From the NCBI GenBank assembly GCA_001941045.1, contig MSHD01000007.1, forward strand, positions 163,572-227,571: 64,000 nt of DNA, in the 5' to 3' direction. Position 1 is the stretch's first letter; every line of letters starts with the position of its first letter. Positions 43,155 through 52,233 of this stretch are shown here, in pieces. Under the pieces are notes generated by a model. That model worked only from the letters and a program-made list of their open reading frames with translations, made no database searches and was not told the DNA's origin. A program made the translations under genes and the position numbers. Source of the stretch: Lachnospiraceae bacterium Zagget2 (GTDB taxonomy: Bacteria > Bacillota > Clostridia > Lachnospirales > Lachnospiraceae).

Positions 43155-43979
43155 ATGACAGTAGAGGAGATGCGGAAGAGGAAAAAGGAGCTGGGGTACA
43201 CGAATGAGATGATTTCCGAGTGGTCGTTTGTGCCCCTGGGGACGGTACAGAAGATCTTTTCCGGTGCGACAGAGTCGCCGCGCTATGAGACGATGCGGGC
43301 CCTGGAGCGGGTGCTCGACGCGCCCTGGCTTGCAGAGAAGAAGCCGGCCTCGGACAGCCTGATGCTTCGGGAGTCGGCCCCTGCTTTCGGTGTCACGCAG
43401 CAGAAGGTGCAGGGAGAATATACATTGAAAGATTATTATGAGCTGCCCGAGGAGCGTAGAGTAGAGTTGATTGACGGTGTCATCTACGATATGGCGGCAC
43501 CCTCATCGGTTCACCAGATTCTGATTTCTGAGATCTGGAGCGTGCTGCGGGAGTATATCCGGGAAAAGGGTGGGAAATGCATGGTGATGGTATCCCCGCT
43601 GGACGTGCAGCTCGACCGCGACGATAGGACGATGGTGCAGCCGGATGTGGTTGTCGTCTGTGATCGAAGCAAGATCATCCTGCGCTGCATCTACGGCGCG
43701 CCGGATCTTGTTGTGGAGATTCTCTCGAAGTCCACGCGGAAGAAGGATATGTTTGTCAAGCTGAACAAGTATATGAACGCCGGCGTGCGGGAGTACTGGC
43801 TTGTCGATCCGAAGCAGAAGCGTGTAATCGTATACCACTTCGAGACTGATGATTATCCGGCTATTTATGGCTTCGGTTCGAAGATTCCTGTGGGCATCTT
43901 TGACGGGGACTGTGAGGTGGACTTTCAGCAGATTTATGAGTATGTGGAGTTCATGTATGAAAAAGGAGAGGTGGAGTAG
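43155..43979 (+). CDS. Uma2-family endonuclease with N-terminal HTH domain
   Basis: 274-residue protein. N-terminal part (1-57) looks like an XRE/Cro-type helix-turn-helix: ISEWSFVPLGTVQKIFSG. The C-terminal Uma2/DUF820 domain (about 88-265) has the PD-(D/E)XK core in MVQPDVVVVCD and DLVVEILSKSTRKKDMFVKLNKY. Uma2 proteins are predicted nucleases that occur widely and in many copies, without a clear known role; the fused DNA-binding domain suggests autoregulation. Start is ATG after AAAGGAGGTG. Confidence 0.8.
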   Translation: MTVEEMRKRKKELGYTNEMISEWSFVPLGTVQKIFSGATESPRYETMRALERVLDAPWLAEKKPASDSLMLRESAPAFGVTQQKVQGEYTLKDYYELPEERRVELIDGVIYDMAAPSSVHQILISEIWSVLREYIREKGGKCMVMVSPLDVQLDRDDRTMVQPDVVVVCDRSKIILRCIYGAPDLVVEILSKSTRKKDMFVKLNKYMNAGVREYWLVDPKQKRVIVYHFETDDYPAIYGFGSKIPVGIFDGDCEVDFQQIYEYVEFMYEKGEVE

Positions 43980-44053
43980 GATGATGTTTTGAAAAATTTC
44001 ACAAAAACCCGACCATTTTCATTGTAAAAATTGAAAATATAGACAAAAGATTA

Positions 44054-44082
44054 TTGACAATCGCTTCACAGTGTGGTAATGT
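44054..44082 (+). promoter_or_regulatory. promoter of glpP operon
   Basis: TTGACA (44054-44059), 17-bp spacer, TAATGT (44077-44082). The leader is about 150 nt before the ATG at 44237. Confidence 0.75.
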
Positions 44083-44147
44083 TAGCATAGAAGTTGAGCA
44101 CAGATAACTATATCCAGGAACTGAATATCGTGCGCATGAGATTGGAG

Positions 44148-44187
44148 AGCGAAGATGATTTGTGGAAATGCCACAGATTTCTTCGCT
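44148..44187 (+). promoter_or_regulatory. leader hairpin upstream of glpP, possible antitermination target
   Basis: AGCGAAGA (44148-44155) pairs with TCTTCGCT (44180-44187), and an inner TGTGG/CCACA helix extends it. It sits between the promoter and glpP. GlpP-type proteins bind leader RNA in glp operons to read through a terminator, so this hairpin is a good candidate target. No long T tract follows directly; a T-rich stretch comes at 44211-44216. Confidence 0.45.
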
Positions 44188-44236
44188 GTATTTATGCATA
44201 GAAGAAAATCCTTTTTAAATAAAGGCGGGGAGAGTA

Positions 44237-44800
44237 ATGAGAAAAATATTTCAGGATGCGTTGGTGGAAAGCTCCGTCATTGCGGCGATCAAGAGCGACG
44301 AGGGACTTCAGAGATGCCTGAAGTCTGAGAGCCGGATCATCTTTATTCTATATGGCGACATCTGCAATATATCCGATATTGTGAGCAAGGTAAAGAAGAG
44401 CGGAAAGATTGCGCTCGTCCATGTGGACCTCATCAATGGATTAAGCTCCAGAGAAATCGTAGTGGATTTCATAAAGAAGTATACCAGTGCGGATGGTATT
44501 ATCACCACCAAACCGGCTCTTATCAAGCGCGCGAAAGAGCTGTCACTCTGCACAGTGCTTCGTATATTTGCTCTGGATTCTATGGCATATGAGAATATTG
44601 AGCGGCAGGTGCGATCGGCCGGCCCGGATGTCATAGAAGTTCTGCCGGGAATGATGCCCAAGATCATAGCCCACATCTGCAGACAGATTCCCACCCCGGT
44701 GATTGCCGGTGGACTTGTCTCGGAGAAAAGAGATGCGGTGGAGCTGCTGAATGCAGGGGCGATCTGTGTGTCCACTACGAATTCCGGACTCTGGAAATAG
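44237..44800 (+). CDS. glpP: GlpP glycerol-3-phosphate-responsive antiterminator
   Basis: 187-residue RNA-binding regulator. In Bacillus GlpP binds glycerol-3-phosphate and prevents termination in glp leader RNA. The TIM-barrel-like core is visible: IFILYGDICNISDIV, ALVHVDLINGLSSREIVVDFI, DGIITTKPALIKRAKEL, DVIEVLPGMMPKI and TPVIAGGLVSEKRDA. It is the first gene of an operon with an Ldh2-type dehydrogenase, glpK and malic enzyme, and its own leader has a hairpin. Confidence 0.88.
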   Translation: MRKIFQDALVESSVIAAIKSDEGLQRCLKSESRIIFILYGDICNISDIVSKVKKSGKIALVHVDLINGLSSREIVVDFIKKYTSADGIITTKPALIKRAKELSLCTVLRIFALDSMAYENIERQVRSAGPDVIEVLPGMMPKIIAHICRQIPTPVIAGGLVSEKRDAVELLNAGAICVSTTNSGLWK

Positions 44801-44837
44801 TCATGTAAATTATGATAAGACAGGAGGCAGTGAAAGA

Positions 44838-45944
44838 ATGGAGACAAGACCGTACGTATCATGGCAACTGATGAATGATTTCCTGACCGATGCCTTTGAG
44901 GGATTTGGCGTTCCGCGGAAGGACGCAGCGCTCTGCGCTGACGTGCTGCTGGAGAGCGATCGTCGGGGCATTGAGAGCCACGGCTGCAATCGCTTCAAGC
45001 CGATTTACATTGACCGCATCAAGGCAGGAATTTTAAACCCGGTGACGAAGATAGACATTGTAAAGGAGACCCCGACGACTGCAGTGCTGGATGCGAATGA
45101 CGGCATGGGGATGGTTGCGGCCCGGAAGGCCATGGAAATCTGTATTGAGAAAGCGCATAAATATGGCACAGGCATGGTGGCGGTACGCAATTCCTCTCAT
45201 TACGGCATCGCCGGTTACTGGACATCCATGGCAGTTGCTGAAAATATGATTGGCATGAGTGGTACGAATGCAAGGCCGTCCATTGCGCCCACATTTGGCG
45301 TGGAAAATATGCTCGGCACAAATCCGCTTTCCTTTGCCATGCCGAGTGACGAGGCCTTTCCGTTTTCGATCGACTGTGCCACATCGATTATCCAGAACGG
45401 CAAGATCGAGTATTATGCCAGAATCGGCCATGATACCCCGGCCGGCTGCGTGATCGACCGGGACGGAAAGGAAATGACGGACAGCGCACAGATCATAAAA
45501 GATATCCGCAGCGATAAAGCAGCGCTCGCACCGCTTGGTGGTATTGGCGAGACGCTTGGCGGCTATAAGGGTTACGGCTATGCGACTGTGGTGGAAATCC
45601 TTTCTGCCGCTTTGCAGTCGGGTATTTTCCTGAAGGCGCTGGAAGGAAAGAATGCGGATGGCTCCATAAGGCCGTATCATCTGGGGCATTTCTTCATGGC
45701 GATCGATACGGAAGCCTTCATGGGTGCAGACGCTTTCAAGAAAACCTGCGGGGATATCCTGCGCGGGCTTCGGGCTTCGAAAAAAGCCCCGGGACAGGAA
45801 CGCATCTATACGGCGGGGGAGAAGGAATATCTGGTATGGCAGGAGCGGAAGGATAAAGGCGTACCTGTCAATGAATCGGTACAAAAAGAAATTCTGGAGG
45901 TGCGAAACGAGCTTGGACTGAGTTACCGTTTCCCCTTTGAATAA
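44838..45944 (+). CDS. malate/L-lactate/ureidoglycolate dehydrogenase (Ldh2 family)
   Basis: 368-residue NAD(P)-dependent oxidoreductase, not a Rossmann-type MDH. Family marks: LLESDRRGIESHGCNRFK, ANDGMGMVAARKAME, SSHYGIAGYW with the catalytic His, and GTNPLSFAMPSDEAFPF. Substrate could be malate, lactate or sulfolactate. The next genes are glpK and malic enzyme, which favours malate. The open frame starts at 44751, but the ATG at 44838 after AGGAGG gives the family N-terminus. Confidence 0.85.
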   Translation: METRPYVSWQLMNDFLTDAFEGFGVPRKDAALCADVLLESDRRGIESHGCNRFKPIYIDRIKAGILNPVTKIDIVKETPTTAVLDANDGMGMVAARKAMEICIEKAHKYGTGMVAVRNSSHYGIAGYWTSMAVAENMIGMSGTNARPSIAPTFGVENMLGTNPLSFAMPSDEAFPFSIDCATSIIQNGKIEYYARIGHDTPAGCVIDRDGKEMTDSAQIIKDIRSDKAALAPLGGIGETLGGYKGYGYATVVEILSAALQSGIFLKALEGKNADGSIRPYHLGHFFMAIDTEAFMGADAFKKTCGDILRGLRASKKAPGQERIYTAGEKEYLVWQERKDKGVPVNESVQKEILEVRNELGLSYRFPFE

Positions 45945-45960
45945 AATACCGAAGCGATAA

Positions 45961-47466
<1,506 letters not shown>

Positions 47467-47486
47467 GCAGAAGGAGAACATACTTT

Positions 47487-48674
47487 ATGGAAGAAAAGCT
47501 TACAGTGGCCCAGAGAAGTCTGAAACTGCATGAGGACTGCAAGGGGAAGATTGAGATACACGCGAGGGTTCCGGTGAGGAATAAGGATGACCTGTCGCTG
47601 GCCTACACGCCGGGTGTCGCGCAGCCCTGTCTGGAAATTCAGAAGGATATTGACAAATCTTATGTCTATACAAATCGCTGGAATACCTGTCTCGTGGTGA
47701 CGGACGGCAGTGCGGTGCTCGGCCTTGGTGATATTGGCCCGGAGGCGGGGATGCCTGTCATGGAAGGAAAGTGCGTACTCTTCAAAGAATTTGGAAATGT
47801 GGACGCGTTTCCACTCTGTATCAAAAGCCATGATGTGGATGAGATTGTGAATACTGTTTATATGATTTCCGGGAGCTGCGGCGGCGTGAACCTGGAGGAT
47901 ATCTCGGCTCCGCGCTGCTTCGAGATTGAGCGAAAGCTCAAGGAAAAATGTGATATTCCGATTTTCCATGACGATCAGCACGGGACCGCTGTCATCACGC
48001 TGGCGGGACTTAGCAACGCCCTGCGCCTGGTCGGAAAGAGGCTGGAGGATATCCGCATCGCTGTGAACGGGGCGGGCTCTGCCGCAATAGCGATCACAAA
48101 GCTTCTGCTGAGCGCCGGCGTGCAGGATATTACGCTGTGCGACCGTACGGGCGCCATTTATGAAGGACGCAGGGAAGGTATGAATCCGGTCAAGGAGGAG
48201 ATGGCGAAGGTCACGAATCCGGACAGAATTCAGGGAAAGCTATCCGATATCGTAAAAGGAGCGGACGTGTTTATCGGGGTCAGCGCACCGGGCAGCCTGA
48301 CGACGGACATGGTGCGCACGATGGCGAAGGACGCCATTATCTTCGCCTGCGCGAATCCGACGCCGGAGATTTTTCCGGACGAGGCGAAGGCCGGAGGCGC
48401 AAGGGTTGTGGCGACCGGGCGCAGCGATTACCCGAACCAGATCAACAACGTGCTCGCGTTTCCGGGCATCTTCCGCGGCGCCTTCGATGTGAGAGCCAGT
48501 GACATCAACGAGGAGATGAAGATCGCGGCGGCCAGGGCGCTGGCCGGACTGATCTCTGACGACGAGCTTTCCGAGGATTATATCATCCCGGCGGCCTTCG
48601 ATCCGCGCGTGGGAAAGGCAGTCGCCACGGCGGTGGCGGAGGCCGCGAGAAGGAGCGGAGTAGCGAGGATATAG
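47487..48674 (+). CDS. malic enzyme (NAD-type)
   Basis: Oxidative decarboxylation of malate to pyruvate and CO2 with NAD(P)+. 395 residues, the short bacterial form without a phosphotransacetylase domain. SLAYTPGVAQPC at the N-terminus, then VTDGSAVLGLGDIGPEAGMPVMEGK, the FHDDQHGTAVI metal segment and NGAGSAAIAI, a Rossmann motif. It shares the GlpP operon, where glycerol feeds triose and malate feeds pyruvate. Confidence 0.93.
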   Translation: MEEKLTVAQRSLKLHEDCKGKIEIHARVPVRNKDDLSLAYTPGVAQPCLEIQKDIDKSYVYTNRWNTCLVVTDGSAVLGLGDIGPEAGMPVMEGKCVLFKEFGNVDAFPLCIKSHDVDEIVNTVYMISGSCGGVNLEDISAPRCFEIERKLKEKCDIPIFHDDQHGTAVITLAGLSNALRLVGKRLEDIRIAVNGAGSAAIAITKLLLSAGVQDITLCDRTGAIYEGRREGMNPVKEEMAKVTNPDRIQGKLSDIVKGADVFIGVSAPGSLTTDMVRTMAKDAIIFACANPTPEIFPDEAKAGGARVVATGRSDYPNQINNVLAFPGIFRGAFDVRASDINEEMKIAAARALAGLISDDELSEDYIIPAAFDPRVGKAVATAVAEAARRSGVARI

Positions 48675-48808
48675 GCTTTGATAAAACGTGAAATATAATG
48701 AAGTTTAGGGGAGAGGGGGAATAAGCGGATGAATAAGTGAGAAGGATTAAGAGATTACAATCTGGATAAATCAGAAACAAAAATCATATGATAAAGGAGA
48801 AGGAACGT

Positions 48809-50686
48809 ATGAATGAAAAGAAATTGGTGAAAAATCCTAAGTTTTGGCTGGTTATCTCTTTGTGTCTGTGCCTGTTAAGTTCTGTAGTTGCATCCTGGGC
48901 ACAGTCGTCGTTTGGAACGGTACGAGTAGAGGATATGAGAGTTGTAGTGGATGATGGCTATGTGATCAATGCGGAGATTTATATTCCGGAAGGAGCATCA
49001 GCAGAGAATCCATTGCCGTTAATTGTTATTTCGCACGGGAGCTATAACAATCTGGATCATCAGGATATCAATGCGATCGAGCTGTCGAGAAGGGGTTATG
49101 TCGTTATTTCCAGCGATGCATATATGCATGGCTCTTCATCCGTGTATGTTAATTCGGAGGACTCTTATCTGAATATGGTTCACCTGATCGAGTATGCCTG
49201 CGCATCCTACAGCTTTATTGATACGGATTCTATCGGCGTGTCCGGTCACTCGATGGGAGCCATGATCGCAAGCGCAACGGCAGAATATTACTTCAAGCAG
49301 GAAGCTCTTGGTCTTGGAGAAAACAGACTGAAGGCCATCCTGAATGTGGGATATGATCCGCAGTATGAGCCATACTCTTTTGAAGGAGCAGATGGAGAGA
49401 CGGATCTCACAATCAACTGGGGCGTGATTGCGGCTAAATACGATGAGTGGTTTTTCACCGCCGACACGGGTAATCCTGCAGATTATCTGGAAAGCAGTTA
49501 TGCGATCAGCTTTATTAATCAGCTTGATGGCGTGGATATCTCCGGATCGGTCGAAAATGGGAACATTTACAGTGGCACAATCGATGGAGAAGAGTATATC
49601 CGTGTAATTTATCAGAATACAGAAATTCATCCGCTGAATCACTTCTCGGCGGCAAGCGCGGCCAGCCAGGTAGATTTCTTTTATAACGCACTTGGCGTAC
49701 CGAGTGGATATGATTACCTGGATCCGGGCAATCAGATATGGCAGATCAAAGAAGGCTTTAACCTGGTAGGGCTGATCGGCATCTTTATCTTCCTGGTTGC
49801 TTTTGCGGCTACTATTATGGATACGGTTCCGTATTTTGGAGAACTGAAGGCAAAACAGGCAGTTCCCTGCGCGCCGGCGCTGAGCACTGGAAAGAACAAG
49901 GCGACATTCTGGATTACTTATGCAATCAATCTTGTCATACCTGCATTGCTGGTGGTTCCGGTCGCCTATATGTGGATTGGCCAGTCCGCATGGGTGCCAT
50001 CCACTGTAACGACATGGTTCGGTGAACCGAATACGAATGAACTTGCGGGCTGGACTGCTGTTGTGGCTATATGTATCCTTGCAGTATTTCTGATTTCCTA
50101 CAAGGTATTTGGCGCAGGCAAGGGTGTGAAGGGTATTCCTGAGTACTGGGGTGTCAAGACTACGGTAAATAAGGTGTATCGGAGCCTGATGCTGGCTCTG
50201 CTGACAGTGGGTGTGGCGTATGTTATCCTGTTTACATCAGAATTCTTCTTCAATGTGGATTATCGAATCTGGGTTGTTGATATGAGAATCTTTACTGCGA
50301 ATAAGATACCGTTCTTTATTGCATATGTACCGGCATTCATGCTGTTTTATCTGGTTAACTCTCTTCTTGTCAACGGTGGAAACCGTGTTGAAGGGATGCC
50401 GGACTGGCTGGTCACTTTGATTAGCTGCATTTCTAACATCGCCGGTATCGCAGTGCTGATTTTCATTCAGTACAGCCGCCTGATCGGAAGTGGAGTCTTT
50501 ACGTTTAATTCGATGCGTATTGTCAATCTCTTCCCATTGATCGTGCTGATTCCGATTGGCACAATTATTGGCCGCAAGCTGTTTAAGATTACAGGTAGTA
50601 TTTATGTAGGCAGCTTCATTGTGTCGATCCTGTATACCATGATGACGGTGGCGAATACGATGGTCATGGCGTCTGTCATGGGGTAA
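48809..50686 (+). CDS. alpha/beta hydrolase fused to a multi-helix membrane domain
   Basis: 625-residue protein. Signal-anchor helix near the N-terminus (about 13-33), then an extracellular alpha/beta hydrolase domain (about 45-300) with PLIVISHGSYN and the nucleophile elbow VSGHSMGAMIA. The C-terminal half has about eight predicted membrane helices. This layout is found in Firmicutes but no activity is known; a membrane lipid, ester or glycan substrate is possible. The DNA is more A/T-rich than the genes before it. ATG at 48809 is preceded by AAGGAGAAGGA; 48788 is less well placed. Confidence 0.7.
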   Translation: MNEKKLVKNPKFWLVISLCLCLLSSVVASWAQSSFGTVRVEDMRVVVDDGYVINAEIYIPEGASAENPLPLIVISHGSYNNLDHQDINAIELSRRGYVVISSDAYMHGSSSVYVNSEDSYLNMVHLIEYACASYSFIDTDSIGVSGHSMGAMIASATAEYYFKQEALGLGENRLKAILNVGYDPQYEPYSFEGADGETDLTINWGVIAAKYDEWFFTADTGNPADYLESSYAISFINQLDGVDISGSVENGNIYSGTIDGEEYIRVIYQNTEIHPLNHFSAASAASQVDFFYNALGVPSGYDYLDPGNQIWQIKEGFNLVGLIGIFIFLVAFAATIMDTVPYFGELKAKQAVPCAPALSTGKNKATFWITYAINLVIPALLVVPVAYMWIGQSAWVPSTVTTWFGEPNTNELAGWTAVVAICILAVFLISYKVFGAGKGVKGIPEYWGVKTTVNKVYRSLMLALLTVGVAYVILFTSEFFFNVDYRIWVVDMRIFTANKIPFFIAYVPAFMLFYLVNSLLVNGGNRVEGMPDWLVTLISCISNIAGIAVLIFIQYSRLIGSGVFTFNSMRIVNLFPLIVLIPIGTIIGRKLFKITGSIYVGSFIVSILYTMMTVANTMVMASVMG

Positions 50687-50718
50687 TAAAAGCATAATAT
50701 GACAATGAGTAATAAGTT

Positions 50719-50747
50719 GGAGAACGCGCCCTTCGGTGCGCGTTCTC
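50719..50747 (+). terminator. terminator after membrane hydrolase
   Basis: AGAACGCGC (50721-50729) pairs with GCGCGTTCT (50738-50746); the loop contains a TTCG-like turn. Few T after it. Confidence 0.7.
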
Positions 50748-50788
50748 TGGCTCTTAAATGAGACAGCGCCGGGCCTTGCAATTCATGG

Positions 50789-50818
50789 TTGAAACCGCCT
50801 GGATAGAAATGCTATAAT
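50789..50818 (+). promoter_or_regulatory. promoter of MNT/HEPN pair
   Basis: TTGAAA (50789-50794), 18-bp spacer, extended -10 TGC-TATAAT (50813-50818). The predicted start (about 50825) coincides with the first ATG. Confidence 0.8.
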
Positions 50819-50824
50819 CTTAAT

Positions 50825-51229
50825 ATGGTGACTGATATGGAAAAGCGGAATGGAATAAAAAAATATAATAATTTTGATTTACATTTTCGCTTTGAAAGGA
50901 AAAGGGAATCTGTAAATTTCCCGAATGCGGAGTATGTTCATCCGCTGAAACAGGATCTTGTGCAAAGGCTGCAGACTGATTTTAAAGAAGATGCGAATAT
51001 AAGGACAGTGATCGTATTCGGGAGCAGCGTGGAATTTCGCTGCAACAGTTTTAGCGACCTTGATCTGTGTATTGAACGCAGCGAAAGTAGTAAGTTTTTT
51101 CATTCTAAAAGTGAAGAGCCAGGCGAAAGAATCGACATTGTTTATGCGGACTGCATGGGAGAACGGTTGCGCCAGGAGGTTGAAAAGAAGGGAATCGTTG
51201 TCTTTGACAGAGAGGGGCTTTATGTGTGA
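50825..51229 (+). CDS. minimal nucleotidyltransferase (MNT) domain protein
   Basis: 134-residue protein with the MNT fold: VIVFGSSVEFRCNSFSDLDLCIE, where GSS begins the motif and two Asp of DLD bind metal. Its partner gene at 51222 codes for a HEPN protein and overlaps it by eight bases. Such MNT-HEPN pairs include toxin-antitoxin systems in which the MNT protein transfers nucleotides to its partner. Start: ATG 50825 lies at the predicted transcript start and has no Shine-Dalgarno site; ATG 50837 is the alternative. Confidence 0.75.
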   Translation: MVTDMEKRNGIKKYNNFDLHFRFERKRESVNFPNAEYVHPLKQDLVQRLQTDFKEDANIRTVIVFGSSVEFRCNSFSDLDLCIERSESSKFFHSKSEEPGERIDIVYADCMGERLRQEVEKKGIVVFDREGLYV

Positions 51230-51734
51230 TATCAGACTTTTCAGAAGAGCATATATGGATTACTGCGCAGCGGTAAATTTATTGAAAATTCCGGAAAATG
51301 ACGAATCCTATCTGAACAATGTGGCGTACCATCTGCAGCAGTCTGTTGAAAAGACTCTGAAAGCATTCCTGGAGTGTGTGGGTGTGACTGTGCCAAACAC
51401 GCATGATATTGATAAGCTGGTACGCATGTCACGGGATAATGGGTCCAGGGTTATTCTGACGGAATGGGTTAAGGAGAAAGCAGATATGCTTACCCGTTGG
51501 GAAACTGACACGAGATATGACATGGATTATTATGTCGAACTGGAAAGGATCCAGGAAGGAGTCGCCGGAGTACGAGAATTTCTTGAACTGAACGGACTAA
51601 AAAAAGAACTGAGGGACGAGCTGCTGGACTCATCCGTTATGGAGAGGCTTCGCTCTTTCTTTCCGAAGGATTATGATCCGAAAGACGATTTCGAGTGGAA
51701 CTGTCTTTACCAGGTTTTTTCAAAGCGGTTTTGA
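51222..51734 (+). CDS. HEPN domain protein
   Basis: 170-residue helical protein. YHLQQSVEKTLKAFLECVGV is typical of HEPN (PF05168), followed by PNTHDIDKLVR and a TRYDMDY segment. The RX4-6H ribonuclease motif of HepT-type toxins is not clearly seen, so RNase activity is uncertain. Partner of the MNT protein by overlap and order. The DNA is A/T-rich compared with the region, which is usual for mobile toxin-like modules. Confidence 0.75.
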   Translation: MCDIRLFRRAYMDYCAAVNLLKIPENDESYLNNVAYHLQQSVEKTLKAFLECVGVTVPNTHDIDKLVRMSRDNGSRVILTEWVKEKADMLTRWETDTRYDMDYYVELERIQEGVAGVREFLELNGLKKELRDELLDSSVMERLRSFFPKDYDPKDDFEWNCLYQVFSKRF

Positions 51735-51815
51735 GCGCTGTGGGAGGGCGACGATCACTGTTTCCCGCCTGAATTCGCCAGATCGCTTAAACCTCAAAAA
51801 GGAGCGTGAGCCGTA

Positions 51816-52130
51816 GTGAATACCTATGACAGAATCTATGAAGTTGTGAAGCGGATTCCCCGGGGCTGCGTCGCCTCCTATGGTCAGGTGGCCGCCCTCG
51901 CGGGCAACCGCCGCTGGGCGCGGGTCGTCGGCTATGCGTTGCACGCGAACCCAGATCCGGAGAATATCCCCTGCTATCGCGTGGTTACGAAGGAGGGCAG
52001 AGTGTCAGAGGCCTTTGCCTTCGGCGGGGGGAATGAGCAGGTCCGTCTTCTTGAGGCGGATGGGGTTGAGTTGAAGGATGGCGTTGTTGATATGGAGAAA
52101 TATCAGTGGGAGACGCCGTGGATCTGGTAA
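51816..52130 (+). CDS. MGMT-like DNA-binding/alkyltransferase family protein
   Basis: 104-residue protein of the O6-alkylguanine-DNA alkyltransferase C-terminal domain family. SYGQVAALAGNRRWARVVGYAL is the helix-turn-helix and Asn-hinge region. The acceptor Cys53 is kept in IPCYRVV, but the usual PCHRV His is Tyr. There is no N-terminal domain. It may repair alkylated guanine or only bind damage like ATL proteins. GTG start with AAAGGAG 12 bases upstream. Confidence 0.75.
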   Translation: MNTYDRIYEVVKRIPRGCVASYGQVAALAGNRRWARVVGYALHANPDPENIPCYRVVTKEGRVSEAFAFGGGNEQVRLLEADGVELKDGVVDMEKYQWETPWIW

Positions 52131-52157
52131 AAAGTTTAGAGAATCATCCATTATTTT

Positions 52158-52184
52158 CTAGCACTCAAGTTTGACGAGTGCTAG
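52158..52184. promoter_or_regulatory. CIRCE element (HrcA operator) upstream of lon
   Basis: CTAGCACTC (52158-52166), nine-base spacer (52167-52175), GAGTGCTAG (52176-52184). Arms match the CIRCE consensus TTAGCACTC-N9-GAGTGCTAA in 8 of 9 bases each, with exactly nine bases between, and extend further as TTTT/AAAA. HrcA is expected to bind here and repress without heat stress. Confidence 0.9.
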
Positions 52185-52199
52185 AAAATGTGCTATATT
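52171..52199 (+). promoter_or_regulatory. lon promoter inside CIRCE
   Basis: TTGACG (52171-52176), 17-bp spacer, TATATT (52194-52199). The -35 lies in the CIRCE spacer, so HrcA would compete directly with RNA polymerase. Confidence 0.8.
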
Positions 52200-52233
52200 G
52201 CATATAACAAGTTCACAAAAGAGGAGGATTCTC

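Noticed and set aside
50879..51103. Antisense small frame in the MNT gene
   Set aside because: No ribosome site; the plus strand has the complete MNT motif.
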